Shown: positions 27,051-35,488, counted from the stretch's first letter. The stretch is DNA of 52,787 bases from Desulfosporosinus sp. (GCA_031292095.1 JARLHU010000017.1:1-52787), one strand, 5' to 3'. The notes: a model not told the origin generated them from the letters alone. A program made the numbers and translations.

Positions 27051-27830
27051 TTACGACCCTTGAATAGCGTCCTCTTGAGCCTGGGTAATTGTTCCCGCTT
27101 TTACTAAGCCGTCCAAAGCAGTCTTAAACCCGCCCTGTGGTCCTCTAGCGAAGTTGCCCTTTTGAGGAGTCATTGCATCCTCTTGAGCTTGCGTAATGGT
27201 GCCTGCCGTTACGAGAGCATCCATAGCAGTTTTAACTCCACCTGGGGTTTTTGCGGCCGAAGTCATGGCAGTTGTGATCGCATCGGCTTGAGCTTGCGTG
27301 AGGGTTCCCTTGGTCACGAGAGCTGCTAAGTTAGTTTTAAATCCGCCCTGTTCTCCTCTAGCGAAGTTGCCCTTTTGAGGAGTCATTGCATCCTCTTGAG
27401 CTTGCGTAATGGTGCCTGCCGTTACGAGAGCATCCATAGCGGTTTTAACTCCACCTGGAGTTTTTGCAGCTGATGTCATGGCAGTTGTGATCGCATCGGA
27501 TTGAACTTGCGTGAGGGTTCCCGCGGTCACGAGAGCTGCTAAGTTAGTCTTAAATCCATCGTTAGACCGTTCGTTTTTGTTAACCTCACCCTTAGTAGTT
27601 GTAATAGCAGCTTGAATTGCATCCTCTTGAGCCTGCGTAATTGTTCCTGCCGTTAAAAGACTGTCCAAATGACTTTTGAACCCATTGTTAACTCCGCTCA
27701 TGTGCATTTGAGTATAGCTCGAAGCTTTAACTGTATTACTGCTTGAAGTAGCAGCAAAAACAGCGCTTGCTGATAAAAGTGTTGTTATAGCAGTAGCTAT
27801 GGCAATTGTTTTTGTTTTCGTAATTTTCAT
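27051..27830 (-). CDS. Secreted protein with LVTAGTITQAQEDAI repeats
   Basis: 259 residues. A classic signal peptide (KTKTIAIATAITTLLSASAVFA, cleavage near AFA-AT) precedes seven copies of a short motif L-x2-LV-x-AGT-I/L-TQ-x-Q-x-DAI/M. At the DNA level a 213-base unit (71 residues) is tandemly duplicated almost exactly (27141-27353 and 27354-27566), with linker MTPQKGNFARG. The motif resembles short SHOCT-like helical hairpins in style only. No enzyme motif; probably extracellular or wall-associated. A decayed relative lies at 34539-35150. ATG after AAAGAGG. Confidence 0.82.
   Translation of the reverse strand: MKITKTKTIAIATAITTLLSASAVFAATSSSNTVKASSYTQMHMSGVNNGFKSHLDSLLTAGTITQAQEDAIQAAITTTKGEVNKNERSNDGFKTNLAALVTAGTLTQVQSDAITTAMTSAAKTPGGVKTAMDALVTAGTITQAQEDAMTPQKGNFARGEQGGFKTNLAALVTKGTLTQAQADAITTAMTSAAKTPGGVKTAMDALVTAGTITQAQEDAMTPQKGNFARGPQGGFKTALDGLVKAGTITQAQEDAIQGS
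27141..27566. repeat. Two 213-bp tandem repeats inside the secreted protein gene
   Basis: Units 27141-27353 and 27354-27566 differ at only about ten positions by eye. The period is a multiple of three, so copy number can change without a frameshift. Confidence 0.85.
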
Positions 27831-28107
27831 TGTTAATACCTCTTTCTTATTTACAATTATTTGAACCTATATGTTAAAGTTATATCCCACGTCAATTTAG
27901 TTACAATTCATACGCCCCACCACCTTTCAACCCTTTTGACCCGTAATTCAAACATTTTAGCTGTAAGTAGTTTTCACCTCTTGGTAATTAACCGCTAAAC
28001 TCGCAAGTAAATAATCATCTATTGATATCATCATAATCTATACTTGTATCCGTTCTATGACCGTTGTATGGAGAAAATGTGAAGATAATGGAAAAAATGC
28101 GAGAAAC

Positions 28108-28140
28108 AAAAACGGCCTCCACCGTTTCCGATGAGGGCCG
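28108..28140 (-). terminator. Terminator after the DUF2786 gene
   Basis: Minus strand CGGCCCTC ... GAGGCCG followed by TTTTTG. The remaining 27831-28107 gap holds the secreted-protein upstream region with a weak TTGACG / TATAGG pair (about 27860-27890) and nothing else I can identify. Confidence 0.55.
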
Positions 28141-28168
28141 AATGCGTATGATACCTTCCATTTGGTTT

Positions 28169-28870
28169 TTATATTCCTTTGTTTTTCGATTCGTCTATTT
28201 GCTTCGAAATGCCATTGAACGCTTTTCCGTGTTGATATCCTATAAGCATAGCATTCTGGTTATGAGCAGTGTAACGAGAGCTAGCCTGGACCTTTCTCAA
28301 ATTTAGGTCCTCGTATGCTCTAAGAACCAAGCTATCGGTCACTAAAACAAGACCCCAATTATTTTTCTCGACTTGTTCTTCGTATTGAGCAGACAAACCT
28401 GATAACCAGCCTGTCATATAATCGTTCTTATGCCCTGTGTAGGCTTGTTTGCGGTGATTCTTCTTAAAGTCAGCAACATAACGACCTGTCCCATACACCA
28501 TCGCTTCTTTAGCAAATGTGTATACTGTTTCAGCTAATTCAACATCCTCTTTCAATCCTAAAAAGATAAGACCTCCTGTTTCGCTGTCAGACCTTAATAT
28601 ATAGGACTTGCAGCAAAAATTTTTAGCAATGATTCTTGCTAGACTTCTTTTCCACCAGAGCAGTCGCTCGCCGTTTGACACATTCTCATGAACGACTTCT
28701 TTGGGAGTTTGTATATTCGCTAGTCTCTCGATTTCTGACTGTTCAATACCATTTTCAACCATCAGTTTTTGGGCAGCTAACAAGGCGCTTTGGGCCTCAT
28801 GGTCGTTTTCATTTCTCTCTGCTAACTTAAATAATTTCTGAATTCGTTCTAAGAGTTTCTGATTATCCAC
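28169..28870 (-). CDS. DUF2786 domain protein
   Basis: 233 residues. The N-terminal DUF2786 segment (LERIQKLFKLAERNENDHEAQSALLAAQKLMVENGI) is clear; the rest (FKKNHRKQAYTGHKNDYMTGWLSGL; QVEKNNWGLVLVTDSLVLRAYEDLNL) resembles the C-terminal domain often fused to it in phages and mobile elements. No catalytic residues known. GTG start after GAGGAAGG. Function unknown. Confidence 0.82.
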   Translation of the reverse strand: MDNQKLLERIQKLFKLAERNENDHEAQSALLAAQKLMVENGIEQSEIERLANIQTPKEVVHENVSNGERLLWWKRSLARIIAKNFCCKSYILRSDSETGGLIFLGLKEDVELAETVYTFAKEAMVYGTGRYVADFKKNHRKQAYTGHKNDYMTGWLSGLSAQYEEQVEKNNWGLVLVTDSLVLRAYEDLNLRKVQASSRYTAHNQNAMLIGYQHGKAFNGISKQIDESKNKGI

Positions 28871-29070
28871 TGTTGCGACCTTCCTCTTCCAAAAATATCC
28901 GTTAATATTATTGCTTGCCTCAATCCTATTTAAGTCTTGTGTCAGAACCAGAACCTGTGGTCGTGACGCATAACTATTGCTTGAAAATCAATTCTTTCTC
29001 CTTTGCTTTATGTAAAACGGAATAAAGTATTGTATTATAATTATAAAAACAGAGCAAAGGAGTAAAATTA

Positions 29071-29736
29071 GTGGCAGTTCAGGCTGATTGGAAAAGACTA
29101 CTCGATGATGAAATAAAAGAGGACTATTATCTAAAATTATTAGAATGGATAAAACAGGAATATCGATCTAAACACATCTTTCCTAAAAAGGAAGATGTGT
29201 TTAATGCGTTAGCAATTACCTCATATGAGAATACTAAGACAGTAATATTAGGGCAAGACCCCTACCCCAATCTTGGTCAAGGAATGGGTCTCAGTTTTTC
29301 TGTGAATGTTGGTGTACCTTTCCCGAGATCCCTTCAAAATATATTGAAGGAACTGCAATCCGACATGGGTTGTACTATACCAAATCATGGTTCTCTTCGA
29401 AAATGGGCAGAACAAGGCGTACTACTCCTCAACACCTCACTAACCGTGGAAGAAGGGAAACCCAATTCTCATCAAAACAAGGGCTGGGAGAGATTTACGG
29501 ACAAAATCATCTCTTTGGTTAATGAAAAAGTAGATCCCGTGGTCTTTATATTATGGGGTAATAATGCTCGTTCTAAGAAAGCGTTAATCAACAATCCCAA
29601 GCATCTGATTCTTGAATCAGCACACCCAAGTCCCTTGTCTGCAAGTAGAGGGTTCTTTGGAAGCAAACCATTTTCTAAGACGAATAATTTCTTGATTACT
29701 AATAATAGAAAACCGATTGACTGGCAAATAGACTAA
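29071..29736 (+). CDS. ung: Uracil-DNA glycosylase (family 1)
   Basis: 221 residues; removes uracil from DNA. Motif A is TVILGQDPYP (catalytic Asp present, but Pro where family 1 usually has His: GQDPYH), motif LLLNTSLTVEEGKPNSH, and motif B as SAHPSPLSASRGFFGSKPF. GTG start after AAAGGAG. Together with Nudix and RadA it is a repair gene in the window but not in an operon with them. Confidence 0.92.
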   Translation: MAVQADWKRLLDDEIKEDYYLKLLEWIKQEYRSKHIFPKKEDVFNALAITSYENTKTVILGQDPYPNLGQGMGLSFSVNVGVPFPRSLQNILKELQSDMGCTIPNHGSLRKWAEQGVLLLNTSLTVEEGKPNSHQNKGWERFTDKIISLVNEKVDPVVFILWGNNARSKKALINNPKHLILESAHPSPLSASRGFFGSKPFSKTNNFLITNNRKPIDWQID

Positions 29737-29757
29737 TAAAGTACAGTCAACCTACCC

Positions 29758-30546
29758 TTAGCCGTTCCATTCCGCTAGATGAGAACTAATAAATTCTATA
29801 ATTAATTCATTTTCCTCTTTTCCAGAACCCTCAATGGATAATGGTTTCCCGAAGGCCATATAAATTGGTTTACTGCGATCGATGGGTCCAAAATCCTTCA
29901 AATATTTATCGTTTCCCCAAAAATCAGTTTTTATTGCAACAGGAATAACCTGAACCTTTGCATTTCTCGCCAATTTGACTCCTAAAGTGTTAAATTCCTT
30001 TGGTCTAAACTCAACGGTTCTTGTACTCTGAGGAAATATAATAATTGATGTTCCCTCGGATAATAATTTTTGTCCCGTCTTCATTACTATTTGAAAATCT
30101 TCTCGAGAATTTGATCGACTTACAACAATCGGATTTCGCGAACGCATAATCGGTCCGAAGAACGGATGTTCAACAAGACTCTCTTTAACGACAAAGGTTA
30201 CTTCCATGTGTGGAGCGATTAGGCATGGAAATACCATGGTCTCAAGTGTACTCATGTGGTTACTAATAAAAACCTTGGGACCTTGGCATATATCTAAGTT
30301 CTCAAGTCCTGTGATATGAAACCTACCCCCACAGCCCTCAATTAACTTGAATACATCATACGAAGATAAGGCCCAAGCCTCCGTATCGTATCGACCTTTT
30401 AAAACATCACTACGAGATTTGAGTACGATAGCAAAGTATTTACTCATAAAATACAACCGAGTATTGAACATGATTTTATCTATAATTAAACGGGGGGTAT
30501 TCTCGTTAGTGTGATATGAGTCTGTTGAAAAAAAGCCCCTCTTCAA
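29758..30546 (-). CDS. Lysophospholipid acyltransferase (PlsC-like)
   Basis: 262 residues, soluble or peripheral membrane. Acyltransferase block I is present as FISNHMSTLET (NHxSxxE, the Glu replacing the usual Asp of Hx4D), block III as IIFPQSTRTVEF (usual FPEGTRS) and block IV as VIPVAIKTDFW. It probably acylates lysophosphatidic acid or a related glycerolipid; the altered blocks make the acceptor uncertain. TTG start at 30546 with GGGAGGAA upstream. Confidence 0.78.
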   Translation of the reverse strand: MKRGFFSTDSYHTNENTPRLIIDKIMFNTRLYFMSKYFAIVLKSRSDVLKGRYDTEAWALSSYDVFKLIEGCGGRFHITGLENLDICQGPKVFISNHMSTLETMVFPCLIAPHMEVTFVVKESLVEHPFFGPIMRSRNPIVVSRSNSREDFQIVMKTGQKLLSEGTSIIIFPQSTRTVEFRPKEFNTLGVKLARNAKVQVIPVAIKTDFWGNDKYLKDFGPIDRSKPIYMAFGKPLSIEGSGKEENELIIEFISSHLAEWNG

Positions 30547-30702
30547 CGGTCTGTTCCTCCCTGCCCATCTTAAATAACCGATTAAGCTTCATATCCCTTA
30601 GGTCTCCTAATCCAAAACATTGTTTTCATGCAGCCTTAATCAGCAATATCTTACATTCAATATTTTTATTAATATTCCTGCCATATCATCTTTAGATAAT
30701 AA

Positions 30703-30741
30703 AAAGAAACCGCTCTTCAGATCTTTAGCATCTTAAGAGCG
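30703..30741 (-). terminator. Terminator after the DinB-like gene
   Basis: Minus strand CGCTCTT ... AAGAGCG followed by GTTTCTTTTTATT; about 70 bases beyond the stop. The stretch 30547-30702 shows no further feature. Confidence 0.6.
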
Positions 30742-30810
30742 TTAATAAAGTTGATCTTCCATTTGATTAACTTTGGGGGAGAAGTATGCTCTCAGTAGCC
30801 AGATTTAACT

Positions 30811-31314
30811 TTAGATTAGAGGGGCTTTCATACCCATTTGACTCCAATCCTCCCTTGCAGGACCTAAAATTCCAGGTACTTTGAGCCCCGCCTGTCTCAT
30901 CAGGACGGTCATTTGGCCCCGATGATGGATTTGATGATCTATGAGGGCACTTAAAGTGGTGCCGATCGTCCACGGTTCTCCATACATATCCCGTCGCTCT
31001 AAAAGAGTCTGATCATTCCATTGGGCTTTAATTGCTGTCACTACAGTATTGCTTACTTCTCGATAATACTTGGAAATTTCCTGCGCGGTCTTCGGAACTG
31101 GAGCCTCTTTATCGATACTTTCAAAAGTCAGTCCGGTTCTTAACATCATCTCTGGGATTGTAGTCACGAGATGCCAAGCGATTCGCCCTAACGTACGGTC
31201 TTGCTCAGTAATAGACTGGTTTAGGGAATCATCGGTTAAAGCCTCTAGAATTCGTTCGGTCGATTTCTCTTCCTTCTCCCATACCTGAAGAAATGTTGAT
31301 AAGGAAAGAAACAT
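30811..31314 (-). CDS. DinB family protein
   Basis: About 167 residues of the DinB/YfiT four-helix fold. The likely metal-binding His triad is seen in LGRIAWHLVTTIPEM and LIDHQIHHRGQMTVLMRQAG. Members include thiol-dependent transferases (bacillithiol transferase type), but function is usually unknown. ATG at 31314 sits six bases after GAGGAGG; upstream ATGs overlap this site. Confidence 0.85.
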   Translation of the reverse strand: MFLSLSTFLQVWEKEEKSTERILEALTDDSLNQSITEQDRTLGRIAWHLVTTIPEMMLRTGLTFESIDKEAPVPKTAQEISKYYREVSNTVVTAIKAQWNDQTLLERRDMYGEPWTIGTTLSALIDHQIHHRGQMTVLMRQAGLKVPGILGPAREDWSQMGMKAPLI

Positions 31315-31366
31315 ACTCATCCTCCTCACACATATATCCCAATATTACCAGTCAGACTAAAATAGG

Positions 31367-32107
31367 TCAAATCAACTTCATCCCGACCGTCGCCAAATAT
31401 ATTACAAACTGTTCCTTTCCATCGAGTCCTAGTATCTGATTTAGCTCATCGTCCGAATAAGCGGCAATTGCGCAGGTTCCACAATTAATGGACTCTGCAC
31501 TAATATATAAGTTTTGGCAAACATGTCCAACATCCAAGTACAAGTACCGATAACCTCTTTCTCCGTATCTCCAATTCATCCGGTAGGGTACCGCGACCCA
31601 AATAAAAGTCACTGCACTGGATTTAATGAAGTTCTGGTTTAAACAGGCCTTGGTAATCTTATCAGCAATATCTTCGTCCAATCTAACTCTAATCAAGCTG
31701 TGTTGGAGTACCAAAAATCTATAGAGCCCAGGAGGAATTCCATCAACGTTATTAATGAGCAAATAAGTTTCAAAGGCATGGCGAGCCCCTGCCGAAGGGA
31801 CGTTTCGTAAGGTTGTTGTTCCTTGAAAAATCTCTTTGACCCCTTGAGTACACCATAATAGATATGACAATTGTTCAATTGTTAAAGGAACTGTGGAATA
31901 ACTCCTGATGCTTTTTCGTTGCTCAATAATTTTCCGAACGTCTACGGACTCGGTCATTATCTCAGTCGGTTTGGGCAGTTTAACGAGAGGTTGAGTCATG
32001 TCAAAGTCCAGTTGGATTGGTGGTTGAGGTTTACCAAAATACTGATCTGATGGACCTAGATTACTATGTTTAGTTTGATTAATAAACTGTTGTCCTGTCG
32101 AGTCCAT
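31367..32107 (-). CDS. SagB/ThcOx family nitroreductase-like dehydrogenase
   Basis: 246 residues. FMN-binding nitroreductase fold: RKIIEQRKSIRSYSTVPLT, PSAGARHAFETYLLI, and YLYLDVGHVCQNLYISAESINCGTCAIAAY. The N-terminal leader (TKHSNLGPSDQYFGKPQPP) is the SagB pattern. True SagB enzymes oxidise thiazolines/oxazolines in peptide natural products; no precursor, cyclase or other biosynthetic gene is nearby, so this is probably a stand-alone member. ATG after AAGGAG. Confidence 0.85.
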   Translation of the reverse strand: MDSTGQQFINQTKHSNLGPSDQYFGKPQPPIQLDFDMTQPLVKLPKPTEIMTESVDVRKIIEQRKSIRSYSTVPLTIEQLSYLLWCTQGVKEIFQGTTTLRNVPSAGARHAFETYLLINNVDGIPPGLYRFLVLQHSLIRVRLDEDIADKITKACLNQNFIKSSAVTFIWVAVPYRMNWRYGERGYRYLYLDVGHVCQNLYISAESINCGTCAIAAYSDDELNQILGLDGKEQFVIYLATVGMKLI

Positions 32108-32170
32108 TATTTCAACTCCTTTTAGCTTTTACTTTTTCGTCTGCTCTTAATTAATCCATCCCTTCTTTTC

Positions 32171-32803
32171 TTACTGTTTTATCTTTCTTAAGAACTTGTC
32201 ATGTAGATTGCTCATCGCTACTAATGATATTATTGCTCCCCAAAGCGCCATAAACATATCCCATTGTGTATCCCATACATCACCTTGAGTGCCTAAAAAT
32301 GCGTCAGCTGCGCTACCAGTGGCCTCAGCCACGCCCCATTCAATTAATTCATAGGCAGCGCTAATGGCAAGACAAATACTTATGATGATAAAAGTTAGCA
32401 ATTTACCTCGCTTTAATCCTGATGTCCTCAATAATATTTCTCTGGCAAGGATAGCGGGTATAAAACCCTGCGCAAAATGCCCCAACCGGTCGTAATTGTT
32501 CCTAGCAAGATGAAACGTATCTCTTAGCCAATTAAAGATGGGCATTTCTGCATAGGTGTAATGTCCACCAACGATTAGAATAATGGCATGTACTAATACC
32601 AAGAAATAAGCTAAATTGGTCAGCCTAAATCTGTTATAAGTAAAGATTATAACCACCAGCCCGATGAGAGCAGGAAAAACTTCTAAAAACCAGGTAAACA
32701 AATCCTTCGGATTTATCACTGACCAAATCATGAAAGTAAAAAAAACCAATAATAAGCCAGCATGAAATGGTTCAACCTTTTTAGACTTCAGCGTATTGTC
32801 CAC
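32171..32803 (-). CDS. DUF2238 membrane protein (YjdF type)
   Basis: 210 residues with about six transmembrane segments. The DUF2238 hallmarks YDRLGHFAQGFIPAILAREILLR, YELIEWGVAEATGSAADAFLGTQGDVWDTQWDMF are present. GTG start after GGGGAGGG. Function unknown. Upstream on the same strand is structured element copy A with its own terminator, which could regulate it (inference). Confidence 0.88.
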   Translation of the reverse strand: MDNTLKSKKVEPFHAGLLLVFFTFMIWSVINPKDLFTWFLEVFPALIGLVVIIFTYNRFRLTNLAYFLVLVHAIILIVGGHYTYAEMPIFNWLRDTFHLARNNYDRLGHFAQGFIPAILAREILLRTSGLKRGKLLTFIIISICLAISAAYELIEWGVAEATGSAADAFLGTQGDVWDTQWDMFMALWGAIISLVAMSNLHDKFLRKIKQ

Positions 32804-32965
32804 GCTAACCCTCCCCTTTCAGACGCTTATTATGACTATCATTTCAATATACCTTAAAATTTAGCGAGTGTCTATCTGTGCCAAATTTACTTTTTTCAGG
32901 CCCAACTAGCACAATGCATAAACTTTCACTCTGCACCGTGTCAATCGAGCGAGTTATAAAGTTTT

Positions 32966-33257
32966 TTAAGAAAAACCGAGGCTGCGGCCTCGGTCCTTTT
33001 ATTATCCGTGAATATTTGTCTTTCATGCTTCTATAAGAGTCTGTTACAAAATAAATTCCGCAGAGAACATTATCTAGATATAGTATGCATATCAGTTATT
33101 GCATACTATATCTAGTGGAGTTGGGTATCCTTTTAGTTATTTATTGTTATTTTGTAACAACCTCTATAAGTGCAATTTTGCAAGTAAAGGGGGACCCCGA
33201 AATAAGAATTCATTTCATTCATCAGTGGTGCCGCGCAGCGGCATGGGGGTCTGATGC
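32966..33257 (-). ncRNA. Unrecognised structured element, copy A (interrupted)
   Basis: Homologous to 35286-35480. Read on the minus strand: hairpin CATCAG...CTGATG enclosing GCCGC/GCGGC, a GAAAT/ATTTC hairpin, a short GGGG/CCCC hairpin, the conserved TTGCAAAATTGCACTT, and finally a rho-independent terminator (CCGAGGC/GCCTCGG then TTTTTC, 32966-32994). A 128-bp insertion lies at 33037-33164. No riboswitch or sRNA class I know fits. Confidence 0.55.
33037..33164. mobile_element. 128-bp MITE-like insertion with TIRs
   Basis: Ends are inverted repeats of 18 bases (GAGTCTGTTACAAAATAA and GAGGTTGTTACAAAATAA, 16 matches). TATAA is duplicated at both borders (33032-33036 and 33165-33169). Comparison with copy B at 35364-35380 shows the uninterrupted sequence. 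The centre has a perfect 16-bp inverted repeat (33074-33089 / 33100-33115). No coding capacity. Confidence 0.8.
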
Positions 33258-33273
33258 GTCAAGGAAAAACCAG

Positions 33274-33296
33274 CGTCTTCAGGCGCTGGCCTTAAA
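33274..33296 (-). terminator. Hairpin between the C1 peptidase and element copy A
   Basis: CCAGCG/CGCTGG stem; on the minus strand it ends in GGTTTTTCC, so it can stop transcription before the structured element. Confidence 0.55.
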
Positions 33297-33369
33297 ACAT
33301 CATAGCTGCCCATAATTGGCAAGTGCTTTATTCTACTACTGATGTTTACCCTGATGATCCAATTCTTAT

Positions 33370-33406
33370 AATGCGAAAACGAGATAGCATGATAACTATC
33401 TCGCTC
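33370..33406 (-). terminator. Terminator after the C1 peptidase
   Basis: Minus strand CGAGATAG, loop TTATCATG, CTATCTCG, then TTTTCG; directly after the stop codon. Confidence 0.7.
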
Positions 33407-33411
33407 TACCT

Positions 33412-34158
33412 CTATTTTCCGGTCCACATATCGCTTACATCACTTGCAAAATAGCTATATGGAAGATAGAAGTAACCATTATCCCCCCAGCTCTCTCCCC
33501 ACGAATTTCTACAAGTCACAAAACCGGACGTCACATCGTCCTTGTAACCCACAGCTAAGACTGCGTGGCCTCCTAATAAATTCTCTCCAGGTATCGGTAG
33601 AGGCACAATTCCAGTCTTTGCTACCTGATCGGATTCAAAGCTCTCGAATACATTAATACCAATAACTACAGGATAACCTTCGGACAAGGCTGCCTTTAGA
33701 GCCATCAAATCTGTCACTCTATGATACTCAGTGATTGTAAATGGTGCAGCATCCGCTGTGGATTGTGTTGTCGGTGTTTGCGTAAACTTTGCAACGTCAT
33801 AGGGCCAGTCGGCTTCGAGAGCACATCCTATCTGTTGAAGGACCTTCATTCCATCTCTGATTTCTGCTCCGGCGTCCTCGTTTACTGTGCCTTCTATATT
33901 GCGTTCTTCCCAGTACAACCATAGGCGACTCAGATAAGTGAGCTTTCCAGCTTGGTTTTCCCAGTATTCGCGTAGACCTGAAGCGATGGCATTGGCTGTA
34001 CAGCTTCCCAGTTCACCTTGGTCAACGATCGGAGAGCAACCAGAACGTAGATCTACAGCTTTTGGTAGTAAAGTTGCAGATTTAAATAGAGTGGATCTGA
34101 AAACTTTGTCACGCAGATCCTCGGTATCCGGTTTTAGTTTATAGACTCTTTTTATCAT
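33412..34158 (-). CDS. C1 (papain) family cysteine peptidase
   Basis: 248 residues. Oxyanion Gln and catalytic Cys in VDQGELGSCTANAIASGL, catalytic His in GGHAVLAVGYKD, and Asn in TCRNSWGESWGDNGYFYLP: a complete active site. There is neither a signal peptide nor a propeptide; only about 40 residues precede the catalytic domain, so it appears cytoplasmic or acts without zymogen control. ATG after GGGGGT. No inhibitor gene adjacent. The 34159-34455 gap upstream shows no supported gene. Confidence 0.9.
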   Translation of the reverse strand: MIKRVYKLKPDTEDLRDKVFRSTLFKSATLLPKAVDLRSGCSPIVDQGELGSCTANAIASGLREYWENQAGKLTYLSRLWLYWEERNIEGTVNEDAGAEIRDGMKVLQQIGCALEADWPYDVAKFTQTPTTQSTADAAPFTITEYHRVTDLMALKAALSEGYPVVIGINVFESFESDQVAKTGIVPLPIPGENLLGGHAVLAVGYKDDVTSGFVTCRNSWGESWGDNGYFYLPYSYFASDVSDMWTGK

Positions 34159-34456
34159 GATTTACCCCCATATAATTCTGTTAAGCTTATTTTATTTTAT
34201 GCTCTGGATTAGACGAGTGGTCGCTGTGCATCTAGTCATAAAAATAACGCCCTATCAAGGCACCTGATAGCTAATATTAACAAAAGGACAATGGATCGTA
34301 CCAATGTGACTAAATACGTATTATCTCCGGGGGCACCCACAGTTCATCAATCACAATATATTTGGGCCAATACATTCTCAATATTAGATTAAACGAGTTC
34401 TCTGTGCTGGTAAAAGTCATAAAAAATCTATGTTTGTTGAACTCTGAGAACTCAAA

Positions 34457-34488
34457 AAGCCCTCCTACTATTTCTGGTAAGAGGGCTT
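34457..34488 (-). terminator. Terminator after the decayed repeat protein
   Basis: AAGCCCTC/GAGGGCTT stem with a 16-base loop; minus strand continues TTTTTGAG. Confidence 0.7.
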
Positions 34489-34538
34489 CATTTTTTCGAT
34501 AATGCCCGGCATGGGACAGACTAAGCACTTGCATTCTA

Positions 34539-35150
34539 TTAGTTTGCCATCGTAGCCATAATAGAACTTTGTACTGCGGTTCCCTGAACACTAGTGATTG
34601 TTCCTGATGCTACCAGGTTAGCAATAGCTGTCTGTATATTGCCTTGGTAAGCACTTATAATAATTGATTCTTTATTTTGAGTAATTAAACCTGAGGCCAC
34701 TTCAATGTCCATAGATGACTTGAAAGCCGCTGTCATAGCATCTGGAATTTTAATTTCTATGACATCTTCTTTAATCTGCTCTAGATTTCCTGAAGACACT
34801 AAACTATTCATAGCAGCTCTAAACTGACCACTTACTCCACTTCTAATAGCTGAAGCTTGTAACTGAGTGATTTCAGTGTAACAGCTTACTTTGAAACATT
34901 CCTCGGTATAGTTTAGTGCAGTACAATTGTTTTGCGGCCAATCAGCCTTACGCTGCGCTCGATTACTTTCCTTAAACTAACCAACTGATCGCCTAAACCT
35001 TTGTCAGTTTGACGCAACATTCTGATCGTGGCCAAGGTAGCAGTGTTAGGATTAGTGGGTGTAAATGGTACTGTAGTATCAGCCAAAGCAGGGCAAGGCA
35101 GAAAATATACAAGAGCCTATAATCAATCCGGAGGTCAGTAAAACTTTCAA
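34539..35150 (-). pseudogene. Decayed secreted repeat protein
   Basis: Pieces of one gene in three frames on the minus strand. At 35150 a signal-peptide-like run begins (KVLLTSGLIIGSCIFSALPCFG), then a frame change gives ADTTVPFTPTNPNTATLATI, and another gives EITQLQASAIRSGVSGQF, NSLVSSGNLEQIKEDVI and LVASGTITSVQGTAV. The latter repeats match the L-x2-LV-x-AGTITQ-x-Q pattern of the 27051 gene. A ribosome binding site AAAGGA precedes an ATG at about 35155 that meets TGA after three codons. Only the last 90 codons remain open. Confidence 0.7.
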
Positions 35151-35285
35151 TTATGCATTACACGTCGTCCTTTCTATAACAAAACTTTATGTATGATCTT
35201 GATTTGATTATAAGCACCCTCTGTAAAACGAAGATATCTTTAATGTGAACTGAATGTAAACATTCACAATTTCGGTGATCTATAT

Positions 35286-35480
35286 TTAAGAAAAACCGAG
35301 GCTGCGCCTCGGTTTTTCTTATTATTCACGAATAATATAACGAAGATATTTGTCTTTCAGGCTTCTAAAAGTGCAATTTCGCAAGCATAGGGCTACCCTG
35401 AAAACTTATACTTTTTGCCCTGAAATAAGAATTCATTTCATGCATCAGTGGTACCGCGCAGCGGCATAGGGGTCTGATAG
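35286..35480 (-). ncRNA. Unrecognised structured element, copy B
   Basis: Uninterrupted copy of the 32966-33257 element. Minus strand order: ATCAG...CTGAT hairpin with TGCCGC/GCGGTA inside, GAAAT/ATTTC hairpin, AGGGC/GCCCT hairpin with long loop, CTTGCGAAATTGCACTT, GCCTGAAAGACAAATATC, then terminator CCGAGGC/GCCTCGG with TTTTTCTT. It lies 135 bases upstream of the decayed gene on the same strand, a leader-like position. Confidence 0.55.
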
Positions 35481-35488
35481 TACATGAA

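Noticed and set aside
31367..32107. Ribosomal peptide natural-product cluster suggested by the SagB-like protein
   Set aside because: No precursor peptide, cyclodehydratase or transporter genes nearby.
32844..33026. 60-codon minus-strand frame over the terminator of element copy A
   Set aside because: Spans a rho-independent terminator and has no ribosome binding site.
34310..34591. 93-codon minus-strand frame after the decayed repeat gene
   Set aside because: Overlaps the pseudogene end and its terminator, no ribosome binding site or family resemblance.
35430..35470. Plus-strand GTGGTACCGCG in element copy B resembling the T-box sequence
   Set aside because: No stem-I or specifier features upstream, no plus-strand gene downstream, and the string is part of a palindromic GC hairpin.
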